Assembly (NCBI GenBank): GCA_024742605.1
Contig: JANSYC010000042.1
Coordinates: forward strand, 1-34,994
DNA length: 34,994 nucleotides
Origin: Alphaproteobacteria bacterium
GTDB taxonomy: Bacteria; Pseudomonadota; Alphaproteobacteria; Thalassobaculales; Thalassobaculaceae
Direction of reading: 5' to 3'
Of the stretch, positions 16,094 to 25,263 are shown piece after piece. The notes under the pieces are model-generated. The model was not told the DNA's origin. It worked only from the letters and a program-made list of their open reading frames with translations, and searched no databases. The position numbers were made by a program, and so were the translations under genes. Position 1 is the stretch's first letter, and each line of letters opens with the position of its first letter.

Positions 16094-16920
16094 AGAAGGA
16101 TCCCCGCGTCGTCTTCGGCCGCTGCATGATGCTTGGACTTGCCTGGACCGTGCTGGCCTTCCTGGTCGTGCCGATGGCGATCGTGGTGCCGGTCTCGTTC
16201 ACCGACCAGTACTTTCTGTCCTTGCCCAAGGAAGGTCTGTCTCTGCAGCATTATGCTGCCTTCTTCGAGAAGGACATTTGGATCTCGGCGACCCTGGACA
16301 GCCTGATCGTCGCGATTGCCTCGACCATATGTGCGCTGTTCCTCGGCACCCTGTGCGCCATCGGATGCTGGCGGCTGGCCAGCAACCGGGCCGAAATGGT
16401 GCGCACATTCATGCTGACCCCGATCATTGTGCCGACCATCGTTCAGGCCCTGGCGATGTACCGGTTCTGGATCGATCTCGGAATCATGGACACATATTTC
16501 GGCCTGATCCTGGCGCACACCCTGATCGCGGTCCCCTATGTGGTGGTGACGGTCTCGTCGTCGCTGGCGAATTTCGACGTGCGGTTGGAGCAGGCGTCGC
16601 GAAATCTGGGCGGGTCGACCTCCCAGACGATCCGCTGGGTGATTGTTCCAAGCATCATGCCGGGCATATTGTCCGGCGCGTTGTTCGCCTTCACCATCTC
16701 GTTCGACGAGATCGTGGTGGCGCTCTTCATCACCAGCCGCAATGTCTACACCCTGCCCAAGCGGATCTGGGACGGTATTCAGGATCACCTCGATCCCACA
16801 ATCGCCTCGATCGCGACCATGCTGATCGCGATCACCCTGGCGCTGTTGCTGACGGAGCTTTGGGCCCGGCAGAGACAGCGCGCCAAACGGACCGCCAGGA
16901 TCGACATCGGCGGCGAATGA
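16090..16920 (+). CDS. potC: ABC transporter permease (PotC-like)
   Basis: A 276-residue second permease with about six transmembrane helices. The EAA-type loop reads QASRNLGGSTSQTIRWVIVP, and the segment around it has the FTISFDEIVVALF pattern common in PotC. The basic C terminus (RQRQRAKRT) should be cytoplasmic. The ATGA overlap with potB fixes the start. With the three preceding genes it completes an importer of the polyamine/opine class. Confidence 0.9.
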   Translation: MKKDPRVVFGRCMMLGLAWTVLAFLVVPMAIVVPVSFTDQYFLSLPKEGLSLQHYAAFFEKDIWISATLDSLIVAIASTICALFLGTLCAIGCWRLASNRAEMVRTFMLTPIIVPTIVQALAMYRFWIDLGIMDTYFGLILAHTLIAVPYVVVTVSSSLANFDVRLEQASRNLGGSTSQTIRWVIVPSIMPGILSGALFAFTISFDEIVVALFITSRNVYTLPKRIWDGIQDHLDPTIASIATMLIAITLALLLTELWARQRQRAKRTARIDIGGE

Positions 16921-16982
16921 TGGACGGCGTTCACGACCCGGCCCCGGCGACCGCTGGAGGACGGCCCTAGACGGAGACGACA

Positions 16983-18581
16983 ATGGCCGCGGATATCTCA
17001 CCCGCAAAGCGGACCGCCATCGACTGGGTCGATGCGCAGGCGGACTCCCTCTCGCGCGACCACATGGAGATCTGGCATCTGCATGAACCGTCCTGGCGCG
17101 AGTACAAATCGGCAGCTTGGTATGTCCAACGGCTACGCGCGGAAGGGTTCGAGGTCGAGGCCGGATCGGCGGGGATGCCGACGGCCTTCTGCGCGACCTG
17201 GGAGTCTGGAACCGGCGGACCGACGATTTCCTGCTATGCCGAGTACGATGCCGTGGTCGGGAGCAGCCAGGACCCGGTTCCCTACCGCAAGCCCAGGGAC
17301 GGGGTGCATCCTTACGCTGCGGGCCACACCGATCCCCATTCGGCCCTGGGACTGGGCGGATTGACCGGTGCGTTGGCCATGCAGGCGGCGATGAAGGCGC
17401 ACAACATCGCCGGGCGGATCAAATTCTTCGGTGAGCCGGCAGAAAAGATGTGCGGCTCCAAACCGATACACGCCTCCCATGGGTATTACGACGATATCGA
17501 CGCGCTGATCAGCTTCCATCCGACCTCTCTTCCGGCGCTGTCGAACACGGTGATCTGGGACACCCATTGCGGCTGCTACTGGTCGAAGATCTACACCTTC
17601 GAATGCCGCGATCCCGAGACCTGGGGGTCAGCGGGGGAGCGGGCCGGCGCGCGCAACAGCCACTCCATCGCCCGCGCCCCGGCGGCGATGGACGCCCTGT
17701 GCCTGATGTACACCACGACGAAATACACCAAGGAGAACATGCTGCCGCACCATGGCAGCTGGACCCTGAACGAAGCGGTGCTGAACGGCGGCTTTGCGAC
17801 CGCCGACAATCTGCCGCCGCGTTTCGCGCAGATCCAATACGCCTGGCGGTGCCCCTCGATCGAAATGGCGGAGTCGATCGAGCGGGTGCTGGACGGCAAT
17901 GCCGAACATGTCGGACGGTTGACCCACTGCGACTGGCGTTCGGATTGGGTCACCAAGACGCGGCCGGGGATGGCCAATCACGCGCTGGCCGAGATCACTT
18001 ACGAGAATTTCAAGACGGTCGGCGCTCCAAGGTTCTCCGAGGAGGCCAAGGAATTCGGCCGAGAGATGATCCGCAATCTCGGCTATGACGCACCGGACGA
18101 GCCGTTCCCGGAAATTCTCGAGGAACTGGTCGATCCGCGGGACGGTGAGGCGCAACTGCGCGCCATGCTGCCGTCCTGGCAGACCAATTACACCTCCGAC
18201 GACTACACCGATATGACGTGGCATACGCCGACGGTCCGGCTCTATGTCGGCCGGGCCGCCTTGAAAGCCCCGGCGCCCGGCGTGCGGGTGCCGCATTGGT
18301 GCCATTGCGCGCTGGGCGGACTGCCTGCGGCGATGGACCCGATGTTCCTGACGGCGGGGAAGGTGATCGCCACGACCGGGCTGGAGCTGATGCTCGACCC
18401 CGAAGCTCTGGCCGGGTGCCGAACGGAATTCGAGGGGCGCACCGGCGGCGGGGTCGGCGGAACCGCTTGGGTGCCGCCTCTGCTGGGCAAGAACTGTCCC
18501 GCTCCGATTCACTATCCGTGGCCGGAGTACATTGAAACGGAGCGGGGCCGCGAATGGATGCTGCCGACGCCGCCCGTCTGA
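16983..18581 (+). CDS. M20-family amidohydrolase (AbgB-like)
   Basis: A 532-residue metallo-aminoacylase/carboxypeptidase-type enzyme, longer than most M20D members (~390-480). CYAEYDAVVG carries a typical Asp/Glu metal region, YAAGHTDPHSALG stands where the HxCGHD/N motif is expected, and FFGEPAEKMCGSK contains the catalytic PAE. A GGGVGGTAW segment lies near the C terminus. Homologues split p-aminobenzoyl-glutamate or N-acyl amino acids. The start is ATG at 16983 with GGAG upstream, 62 bases after potC, so it probably shares the transporter transcript and acts on the imported compound. The substrate is unknown. Confidence 0.87.
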   Translation: MAADISPAKRTAIDWVDAQADSLSRDHMEIWHLHEPSWREYKSAAWYVQRLRAEGFEVEAGSAGMPTAFCATWESGTGGPTISCYAEYDAVVGSSQDPVPYRKPRDGVHPYAAGHTDPHSALGLGGLTGALAMQAAMKAHNIAGRIKFFGEPAEKMCGSKPIHASHGYYDDIDALISFHPTSLPALSNTVIWDTHCGCYWSKIYTFECRDPETWGSAGERAGARNSHSIARAPAAMDALCLMYTTTKYTKENMLPHHGSWTLNEAVLNGGFATADNLPPRFAQIQYAWRCPSIEMAESIERVLDGNAEHVGRLTHCDWRSDWVTKTRPGMANHALAEITYENFKTVGAPRFSEEAKEFGREMIRNLGYDAPDEPFPEILEELVDPRDGEAQLRAMLPSWQTNYTSDDYTDMTWHTPTVRLYVGRAALKAPAPGVRVPHWCHCALGGLPAAMDPMFLTAGKVIATTGLELMLDPEALAGCRTEFEGRTGGGVGGTAWVPPLLGKNCPAPIHYPWPEYIETERGREWMLPTPPV

Positions 18582-18609
18582 GCCAGAGAATCCAAAGGAG
18601 CCAAGCCAA

Positions 18610-19623
18610 ATGGGTGCCGTAAGCGAGTTCGAATACCGCTACAACATGACCATCAAGGCCTTCCCGTCCCATGCCGAACCGGTCTTCGAGAGCCCGGCTC
18701 AGCAGGAGACGGTCTGGGGTCGGAACTGGGGGTGCGACAATGATGTCGGGCAGCTTCGCACGGTTCTGATGCATCGCCCCGGCGAGGAAATGAAGATCCT
18801 GGATCCCAGCAAGCGGCTGGAACATCTCGGATCCTATGGCGATCCGGACGGACAGACCTGGTATTGGCGCGGCGATGTGATCCATACGATGGAGGAGTTG
18901 CAGGAGCAGCACGACGGCCTTGCCGATGCGCTCCGTGCCGAAGGTGTCGAGGTCGTCTACCTCAAGCGCTGCGCACCCGGAAAGCACAAGGCGATCTACA
19001 CCCGCGATTCCTGCATCGGCGTGAAGGGCGGGGCGATCGTCACCCGGTTGGGCCCGATCGTTCGCCGGGGAGAGGAGGCACCGGTCACCGAGACTCTGGG
19101 CTCAATCGGAATGCCAATCCTTCGGACAATCCATGGATCCGGTCTGATGGAAGGCGGCAGTTTTGTCTTGCTGAATCCGAAGACCGCCGTGATCGGCCGC
19201 TCCTCACGGGTCAACGAGGAGGGTACCCGTCAGGTCGAGGAAGTGCTCAACGCCGAGGGTGTCGAGTTGCTCCGGGTCGACCTGACCGGCTATCGGCTCC
19301 ACATCGACGGGGCGCTGGTTATGGTCGATGTGGATACCGCCATCGTCAATCCGACCCAGCTTCCGTTCTGGTTCCTGGAGAAACTCAAGGAACTGAACAT
19401 TCGCACCATCGAAGTTCATCCGGACGACCCGACCGGTGTGGTGAATTGCCTCGCCGTCAAGCCGGGGCGGGTGATCATGGAGGCCGGCGTGTCGCCGCGC
19501 ACGGCGGAGACCATGGACAAGCTGGGCATCGAGATCGTGAATGTCGCCTACGACAAGGTGTTCCAGGGCGGCGGCGGCATTCACTGTTCGACCTCGCCGC
19601 TGATCCGCGACCCGATCGGGTAA
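18610..19623 (+). CDS. Amidinotransferase/arginine deiminase/DDAH-superfamily hydrolase
   Basis: A 337-residue guanidino-group-modifying enzyme of the pentein fold. The likely catalytic triad is visible: Glu181 in LMEGGSF, His231 in YRLHIDGAL, and Cys326 in GGIHCSTSP near the C terminus; YTRDSCIG resembles the substrate-carboxylate loop of deiminases. The family splits arginine (to citrulline and ammonia), methylated arginines (to citrulline and methyl- or dimethylamine), or transfers amidino groups. Which applies is not decidable by eye. AAAGGAG about nine bases before the ATG at 18610 fixes the start. It is last in the Pot-type operon and its stop is 4 bases from the end of the convergent deacetylase gene. 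Confidence 0.87.
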   Translation: MGAVSEFEYRYNMTIKAFPSHAEPVFESPAQQETVWGRNWGCDNDVGQLRTVLMHRPGEEMKILDPSKRLEHLGSYGDPDGQTWYWRGDVIHTMEELQEQHDGLADALRAEGVEVVYLKRCAPGKHKAIYTRDSCIGVKGGAIVTRLGPIVRRGEEAPVTETLGSIGMPILRTIHGSGLMEGGSFVLLNPKTAVIGRSSRVNEEGTRQVEEVLNAEGVELLRVDLTGYRLHIDGALVMVDVDTAIVNPTQLPFWFLEKLKELNIRTIEVHPDDPTGVVNCLAVKPGRVIMEAGVSPRTAETMDKLGIEIVNVAYDKVFQGGGGIHCSTSPLIRDPIG

Positions 19624-19627
19624 CGGA

Positions 19628-20524
19628 TCAGCCGTCCAGACCTGATCCGCCGGTGCCGTCGGCGGCCACGAACCAGTCGCCGATCTCGCTCGAGGTCATG
19701 AAGACCACGTCGTCGCGTGCCAGCAGCAGGTCCAGACAGCGCTCGAACTGGTAGGCCAGGTGCGGCACCCCGATCAGATGCGGATGCAGAGCCAGGGTCA
19801 GGACTTTCGGTTGGGTGACGGTCTCCCGGTCGAAGATCGCCAGAGTGCCTTCCAGGCGGCGGAACATCTCGTCCGTAGAGCTGTTCTGAACTGCGTAGAT
19901 CGGCACGTCGTTAAGCTCGAACGTGTAGGGCATGGCGACCATTGGGCCGTGTTCGGTCTTCATCCAGCATGGAAGGTCGTCCAGCAGCCAGTCATGGAGG
20001 AACTCGATCCCGTGTTTCTTCAGCAGATCGGGCGTCTCAAGAGTCTCGCCTATGCCTGGGCCGAGCCAGGCCCTGACGGCCTGACCGGAGAGGCCGCGCA
20101 GCCGGTCCAGGGATTTGATGATATCGGCTTCCTGATCATCGGACTGCTTCAGGGACTGCTGGAACCAGCCATGGCCGACAAACTCCCACTCCGCTCTCAG
20201 CACCGCGTCCGCGATCGCCGGGTAGATGTCGGCGACCTGCGCGTTCATCAGGGCGGAGACCGGCAAGTCACGGGAGCCGACAGCCTCGATGAACCGGGGA
20301 AGGCCGCAACGAAGACCGTATTCGACCCATGCGAAGTTCGGCACATCCGGCGGATCGCTTGGCTTCCCATGCGGCGGCGGCAACACGCCCCGCGGCATCG
20401 GCCGGTCGAACGGCCAATATTCGATGTTCATTGCCAGATTGACCATGATCGGCTTGCCCGTGTAGGGGGCGAGCGGAGCGCGGTCGCTCGACAGAGAGAA
20501 CGGGACGCGAGGGTTGGACCACAT
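19628..20524 (-). CDS. Polysaccharide deacetylase-family protein (PuuE/allantoinase-like)
   Basis: About 298 residues with the NodB/polysaccharide-deacetylase barrel of the cytoplasmic amide-hydrolase branch. Landmarks are VNLAMNIEYWPFD, where the classical first Asp is replaced by a NIEY pattern as in PuuE-like proteins, PNFAWVEYGLRCG, EFVGHGWFQQ with the metal His, WLGPGIGETLET, and LALHPHLIG. This branch includes cofactor-independent allantoinase PuuE, so a C-N bond in a ureide or amide is a more likely target than sugar. The start is uncertain: ATG at 20524 (MWSNPRVPFSL) matches relatives; ATGs at 20614 and 20656 are in frame. No signal peptide is seen. Confidence 0.8.
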   Translation of the reverse strand: MWSNPRVPFSLSSDRAPLAPYTGKPIMVNLAMNIEYWPFDRPMPRGVLPPPHGKPSDPPDVPNFAWVEYGLRCGLPRFIEAVGSRDLPVSALMNAQVADIYPAIADAVLRAEWEFVGHGWFQQSLKQSDDQEADIIKSLDRLRGLSGQAVRAWLGPGIGETLETPDLLKKHGIEFLHDWLLDDLPCWMKTEHGPMVAMPYTFELNDVPIYAVQNSSTDEMFRRLEGTLAIFDRETVTQPKVLTLALHPHLIGVPHLAYQFERCLDLLLARDDVVFMTSSEIGDWFVAADGTGGSGLDG

Positions 20525-20806
20525 GGCAGCAGGGCTCCGGAAGTGCTGAGGATGGCCGACGTCGGCCGGAAAGCGACGACTCGATGCCGACGGATCTTCG
20601 ATCATCGCTGTCATCGTCGGTCGGGGCAATGCTGTCGGACGGTTCGGAGGCGTCATCGGGTATCCGGTGTCCTTCGGCCATGCGGACAGGCCGAAATATC
20701 TGACCCGGTATGGCGTTTGGTCTGGGATGCCGGGATCAACCTGTTTAAGAACAACAGATATTGGTCGACGCCGGTCGGTCGAAGGCACAATTCGGAATCG
20801 TGGTAG
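20525..20806. promoter_or_regulatory. Divergent intergenic region, deacetylase / livH
   Basis: About 280 bases between two divergent starts. The left ~130 bases could instead be the N terminus of the deacetylase if an upstream ATG is used. The right part around 20740-20765 is AT-richer and holds CTGTT-7 bases-AACAG, a weak inverted repeat. No binding-protein gene for the Liv transporter is present here. Confidence 0.35.
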
Positions 20807-21724
20807 ATGTCCCTCATCCTCCTCATCGAGCAGGTTCTTAACGGTCTCCAGTTCGGCGTCATGCTGTTCCTGATGTCGGCGGGGCTGACACTGATTTTCG
20901 GCGTGATGGGATTGATCAATCTGGCGCATGGCTCGCTCTACATGATCGGGGCGTTCGCCGCCGCCGCAGTCGCGGGGGCGACCGGGTCCTTCGTGCTGGC
21001 CTTGGCAGCCAGCCTTGGTGCCGCTGCCGCAGCCGGTGCGATCATCGAGGTCACGGTGATCCGGCGGCTCTACGATCGGGACCATCTGGATCAGGTGCTG
21101 GCCACCTTCGCCCTGATCCTGATCTTCTCCGAGGGAACCCGCTGGGCCTTCGGGTCGTTTCCGCTCTTTCTCGATATTCCGGATTACCTGTCCGGCCCGA
21201 CTACCCTGCCGGGCGGCATCCAGTACCCGCTGTATCGGCTGGCGATCATTGTCGTGGGGCTTGCGGTGGCGGCCGGCCTGTTCGCGCTGATCGCCTGGAC
21301 CCGTATCGGCATTCAAATCCGCGCGGGGGAGAGCGACCGGGAGATGATCGGCGCACTTGGCGTCAATATTTCGCGGCTCTACACTCTCGTTTTTGCCTTG
21401 GGGGCCGGCCTGGCCGGTCTTGCGGGCGCCTTGATCGGCGCCATCCAGTCCGTCCAGGTGGGCATGGGAGAACCGGTCCTGATCCTGGCGTTCGTCGTGA
21501 TCGTGATCGGTGGCATCGGGTCCGTGAAAGGGGCGCTGATCGGCGCGCTCCTGGTCGGGCTGACGGATACGCTGGGACGGTTCCTGCTGCCGGTCGTGTT
21601 CGGTGCGTTCATGGAGCCATCTGCCGCCACCTCGATCGGCTCGGCGCTGGCGTCGATGGCGATCTACATTCTGATGGCTTCGGTGTTGATCGCAAGACCC
21701 CGCGGCCTCTTCGGAGCGGCGTGA
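20807..21724 (+). CDS. livH: Branched-chain amino acid-type ABC transporter permease (LivH-like)
   Basis: A 305-residue permease with about eight hydrophobic segments. EQVLNGLQFGVMLFLMSAGL and FGVMGLINLAHGSLYMIGAF at the N terminus are diagnostic of the LivH family, as is FVVIVIGGIGSVKGALIGAL near the end. It precedes livM by 1 base. The Shine-Dalgarno sequence before ATG 20807 is poor. Liv-type systems carry branched-chain amino acids, but also urea, amides and aromatic acids. Confidence 0.92.
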   Translation: MSLILLIEQVLNGLQFGVMLFLMSAGLTLIFGVMGLINLAHGSLYMIGAFAAAAVAGATGSFVLALAASLGAAAAAGAIIEVTVIRRLYDRDHLDQVLATFALILIFSEGTRWAFGSFPLFLDIPDYLSGPTTLPGGIQYPLYRLAIIVVGLAVAAGLFALIAWTRIGIQIRAGESDREMIGALGVNISRLYTLVFALGAGLAGLAGALIGAIQSVQVGMGEPVLILAFVVIVIGGIGSVKGALIGALLVGLTDTLGRFLLPVVFGAFMEPSAATSIGSALASMAIYILMASVLIARPRGLFGAA

Positions 21725-21725
21725 G

Positions 21726-22709
21726 ATGCGCCGAGAAACCTGGGTCGGAATCATCCTCGTGCTGGGCTTGCTCGCCGTTCCGCTCTGGGCGCTGGCTGTG
21801 GATGAGCCGTATACCATTACGCTTGCCACCCGGGTCGTCATCCTGGCTCTGGCCGGGGTCGGGCTGAACGTGGCGCTGGGGTTGGGCGGACTGGTCAGCC
21901 TGGGCCATGCGGTGTTCTTTGGTCTCGGCGGTTACGCCATGGGCATCCTGGCAAGCCACGCGCAGAGCTACACGCCGCTCGCCGAGTGGCCGATCCTGAT
22001 CGAGGGCAGCAAATCGATGCCGGTGATCTGGCTGGTGGCGTGCGCCGTCTCCGGTCTGGTCGCACTCGCCATCGGAGCGCTCAGTCTGCGGACATCCGGT
22101 GTCTATTTCATCATGATCACGCTCGCATTCGGGCAGATGTTCTATTTCTTTTCGATCAGTTGGCCGGCCTATGGCGGTGAGGACGGGTTGTCGATCTATG
22201 TTCGGAACGAATTTCCCGGGCTGAACACATTGGATCCGATCCAGTTCTTCGGCGTCTGCTATGTGATCCTGTGTCTGGCCCTGTTGCTTGTATCCAAGCT
22301 CTCTCGATCGTCCTTTGGACTGGCGTTGGTGGCGGCGCGGCAGAATGCGGAGCGGGTTCAGGCTGTCGGAATCGAGCCCTATCGGTTGCGACTGGTGGCG
22401 TTCGTGATCTCCGGGGTGATCACGGGCCTGGCCGGGGCGCTGTTCGCCGATCTGAACCGGTTCGTCAGCCCTTCGATGTTCACCTGGCAGACATCCGGTG
22501 AAATCATGATCTTCGTCATTCTAGGCGGTGTCGGGCGGGTCATGGGACCGGTCGCTGGAGCGATCATGTTCATTCTGCTCGAACATTTTCTCGGCGGATT
22601 GAGCGAGTATTGGCACATCTACCTCGGGGCCCTTTTGCTGGGCGTCGTGCTGTTCGCCCGCGGAGGGCTGATCGGGGTGTTGGCGGGACGAGAGGTCGCC
22701 CATGACTGA
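21726..22709 (+). CDS. livM: Branched-chain amino acid-type ABC transporter permease (LivM-like)
   Basis: A 327-residue second permease of the HAAT class. LALAGVGLNVALGLGGLVSL and the GHAVFFGLGGYAMG segment are LivM hallmarks, and FVILGGVGRVMGPVAGA is the conserved late loop. About nine to ten membrane segments are visible. Its end overlaps livG by 8 bases, which points to tight translational coupling. Confidence 0.92.
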   Translation: MRRETWVGIILVLGLLAVPLWALAVDEPYTITLATRVVILALAGVGLNVALGLGGLVSLGHAVFFGLGGYAMGILASHAQSYTPLAEWPILIEGSKSMPVIWLVACAVSGLVALAIGALSLRTSGVYFIMITLAFGQMFYFFSISWPAYGGEDGLSIYVRNEFPGLNTLDPIQFFGVCYVILCLALLLVSKLSRSSFGLALVAARQNAERVQAVGIEPYRLRLVAFVISGVITGLAGALFADLNRFVSPSMFTWQTSGEIMIFVILGGVGRVMGPVAGAIMFILLEHFLGGLSEYWHIYLGALLLGVVLFARGGLIGVLAGREVAHD

Positions 22710-23457
22710 AGCTCTGCTCGAGGTACGAGAGATCTCCAAGAGCTTCGGTGCGGTCTTGGCGTGCGCCGATGTCTCGCTTGATCTGCGCATCGGAGAGATT
22801 CATGCCCTGATTGGCCCCAACGGGGCAGGCAAGTCGACGCTGATCAGGCAGATTGCTGGCAATCTCAAGCCCGACGCCGGATCAATCCATCTGGCCGGCC
22901 GAGACGTCACGGGGTGGGACACCGCGTCTCGATCTCGGGCCGGACTCTGTCGAACCTTCCAGATTTCATCACTGGCGATGGAGATGACGGTGCTCCAGAA
23001 CGTCGTTCTCGGGGCGCTCGGTCGTCGCGGTGACGTATTCCGGTTCTTTCATGATCCTCTGAAGGACACAGGTTTGGTTGAGGCCGGTATGCACGCCTTG
23101 GAACGGGTCGGCTTGCGGCATGTGGCGCGAGATCGCACAGCCGACCTTTCCCATGGTCAGCGGCGGCAGCTTGAAGTTGCGGTGGCCCTGACCCTCTCTC
23201 CGAAGGTGTTCCTGATGGACGAACCCATGGCCGGACTGGGCATGGAGGGCTCGCGGACGATGACGGCGGTACTGGACGGACTGCGTGCCGAGGCCCCCAT
23301 TCTCCTTGTCGAGCACGATATGGATGCGGTTTTCGCCCTCGCCGATCGGATCAGCGTCCTGGTCTATGGCGAGATCATCGCAACGGGAACGGGTGCCGAG
23401 ATTCGAGCCGATCCTTTGGTCCGCAGTGCCTATCTCGGTGAGGAGGCGACCGTATGA
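22702..23457 (+). CDS. livG: Branched-chain amino acid-type ABC transporter ATPase (LivG-like)
   Basis: A 251-residue ATPase. Walker A is GPNGAGKS, the signature is LSHGQRRQLEVA, Walker B VFLMDEPMAGLG, and the H-loop LLVEHDMD. The C-terminal VRSAYLGEE is the usual LivG ending. The stop overlaps the livF start as ATGA. Confidence 0.93.
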   Translation: MTEALLEVREISKSFGAVLACADVSLDLRIGEIHALIGPNGAGKSTLIRQIAGNLKPDAGSIHLAGRDVTGWDTASRSRAGLCRTFQISSLAMEMTVLQNVVLGALGRRGDVFRFFHDPLKDTGLVEAGMHALERVGLRHVARDRTADLSHGQRRQLEVAVALTLSPKVFLMDEPMAGLGMEGSRTMTAVLDGLRAEAPILLVEHDMDAVFALADRISVLVYGEIIATGTGAEIRADPLVRSAYLGEEATV

Positions 23458-24143
23458 GCCTGCTGGAACTGTCCTCTGTCTCCGCCTTCTACGGCCCGGC
23501 CCAAGCCCTGTTCGATGTGAACCTGGATGTGGAAGAGGGCGAAGTCGTGGCCGTGATGGGGCGCAACGGAATGGGAAAATCCACCACCATCAAGGTCATC
23601 TGCCGCCTTTTGAAGAACACCAGCGGGACGGTCGCGTTCGCAGGACAGGACCTCGACCGCGTTCCGGCCTATCAGGCAGCACGGAGTGGGATCGGGCTGG
23701 TGCCGGAGGGCAGGCGCTGTTTTCCGAATCTGACTGTCCGCGAGAACCTCATCGCGGCGGCCCGGCCTGGGATGTGGGATCTACCGGCAGTCTTCCGGCT
23801 GTTTCCTCGGCTCGGAGAGCGCCTTGATCAACGCGCCTCCTCCTTATCCGGGGGCGAGCAGCAGATGCTGGCGATCGGGCGAGCCTTGATGACGAATCCT
23901 CGGCTTCTGATCCTGGACGAGGCGACGGAGGGGCTGGCGCCTGTTGTGCGGCAAGAGATCTGGGCCGCGATATCTTTGCTGAAAGCCGAGACAGGGATGG
24001 CGATTCTGGTTGTGGACAAGTCCTTGAAAGAGCTTGGCGGGGTCGCCGACAGGGCTGTTATCCTTGAGAAGGGCAGCTCAGTCTGGGCTGGCGCTTTCGC
24101 GGATATCACGCCTGAAATCGCCACCCTTTATCTCGGTGTCTGA
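23454..24143 (+). CDS. livF: Branched-chain amino acid-type ABC transporter ATPase (LivF-like)
   Basis: A 229-residue ATPase. Walker A is GRNGMGKS, the signature LSGGEQQMLAIGRAL, and Walker B LLILDEATEGLAP. After Walker B the usual LVEQN of LivF is LVVDKSLKELG, which I recall from a LivF subgroup in alphaproteobacteria. The C-terminal ATLYLGV is typical. It ends the liv operon; the stop at 24143 is 3 bases from the end of the convergent dehydrogenase. Confidence 0.92.
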   Translation: MSLLELSSVSAFYGPAQALFDVNLDVEEGEVVAVMGRNGMGKSTTIKVICRLLKNTSGTVAFAGQDLDRVPAYQAARSGIGLVPEGRRCFPNLTVRENLIAAARPGMWDLPAVFRLFPRLGERLDQRASSLSGGEQQMLAIGRALMTNPRLLILDEATEGLAPVVRQEIWAAISLLKAETGMAILVVDKSLKELGGVADRAVILEKGSSVWAGAFADITPEIATLYLGV

Positions 24144-24146
24144 TAG

Positions 24147-25244
24147 CTAGTCGGGTTGCGGCGGAATCAGAACGAAGTTTCCGAAATGCCGTTTCTCCAT
24201 GAACTCGGCTTGAGCTGCCGCGATTTGGTCGAGCGGGAATGTCTTCGCGAGCAAGGGCCGGATTTCTCCCCGTTCGATGTAGGAGATCAGATTGCGGAAT
24301 ACCGGTTCATCCCATCCGGTGCTGCCGAACAGGGTGATATCCTTGAGATACATGTCCCGCATGTCGAGCTGTACGATCGGACCGGCGATCGCACCGGACG
24401 ATGCATAGCGGCCTCCGCGCCTCAGAACCTTCAGGAGCGTGGGAAATCCCGGCCCCGCCACATTGTCGACGACCACATCGACCGCGTCCGCGCCGAGGAC
24501 TTCAAGCAGATCATCGTTGCGATCGAGGATTGCGTCGGCTCCTAGTCCCTTGAACTGCTCGGCTTTGCTGGCGCTGGAGATTGCTGTGACCCGGCAATTG
24601 CGTCGCTTTGCCAATTGCACTGTGGCGGACCCGACTCCGCCCGATGCACCCGTGACGAGCACATGTGCGCCGGTCGGAACACCGGCGCGATGGAGCATGT
24701 TCTCCGCCGTCCCATAGGCGCAGGGGATCGTCGCCAGCTCCGCGTCGCTCCAGTCGCAGTCGACCGGGAACACGTCTGTGGTCGGAACCGTGACGTATTG
24801 TGCGAAGGCACCGTCGAAATCCGACCCGAGCCAGACGTTCTCCGGATCGTCATAGCCCTTCAGACGCATGCAGGACCGGACCAGCACCCGGGCGCCCAGC
24901 ATATCCATCGACGTGTTCGGGCCGACCTGAACGACGCGCCCGCAACAGTCGGTGCCCTGAATGAAGGGGAATGGCGTGGCGGAATTCCAGCCGCCATCGG
25001 CTCGGTCCTCGAGAGCGGTGCCGCCGGTGCCCTCGGTTACGGAGGAAGCATACCAGCCGAGACGGGTGTTGATCTCGGTGTTGTTGACCCCGGCGGCGAG
25101 AACCTGGATCAAGACTTCCCCTCGATTGGGGACCGGAACGGGGACCGCGCGATAGACAAGCTTCTCGTAGCCGCCGGTTCCGGTTGTCACGACGGCCGTC
25201 ATGGCCTCGATGCCGTCGGTTACCTCGAACCTGTCTGCGCTCAT
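24147..25244 (-). CDS. MDR-superfamily alcohol dehydrogenase / quinone oxidoreductase
   Basis: A 365-residue medium-chain dehydrogenase. A GroES-like N-terminal domain with GEVLIQVLAAGVNNTEINTR precedes a Rossmann domain with VTGASGGVGSATVQLA, the NADP-binding pattern of quinone oxidoreductases. The Cys/His/Glu ligands of zinc alcohol dehydrogenases are not obvious, favouring the zinc-free QOR branch. The start is ATG at 25244 (MSADRFEVTDG) with AAAGGGA upstream; a TTG six bases further up is less likely. It is the last gene of a minus-strand group that may start with the small protein or the phosphatase. Confidence 0.87.
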   Translation of the reverse strand: MSADRFEVTDGIEAMTAVVTTGTGGYEKLVYRAVPVPVPNRGEVLIQVLAAGVNNTEINTRLGWYASSVTEGTGGTALEDRADGGWNSATPFPFIQGTDCCGRVVQVGPNTSMDMLGARVLVRSCMRLKGYDDPENVWLGSDFDGAFAQYVTVPTTDVFPVDCDWSDAELATIPCAYGTAENMLHRAGVPTGAHVLVTGASGGVGSATVQLAKRRNCRVTAISSASKAEQFKGLGADAILDRNDDLLEVLGADAVDVVVDNVAGPGFPTLLKVLRRGGRYASSGAIAGPIVQLDMRDMYLKDITLFGSTGWDEPVFRNLISYIERGEIRPLLAKTFPLDQIAAAQAEFMEKRHFGNFVLIPPQPD

Positions 25245-25263
25245 CGCCAAGTTCCCTTTAACG

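Noticed and set aside
19628-21841. A 737-residue fusion reading through the deacetylase and antisense to livH.
   Set aside because: The part beyond ~20656 is antisense to livH and low-complexity; only the C-terminal ~298 residues match a family.
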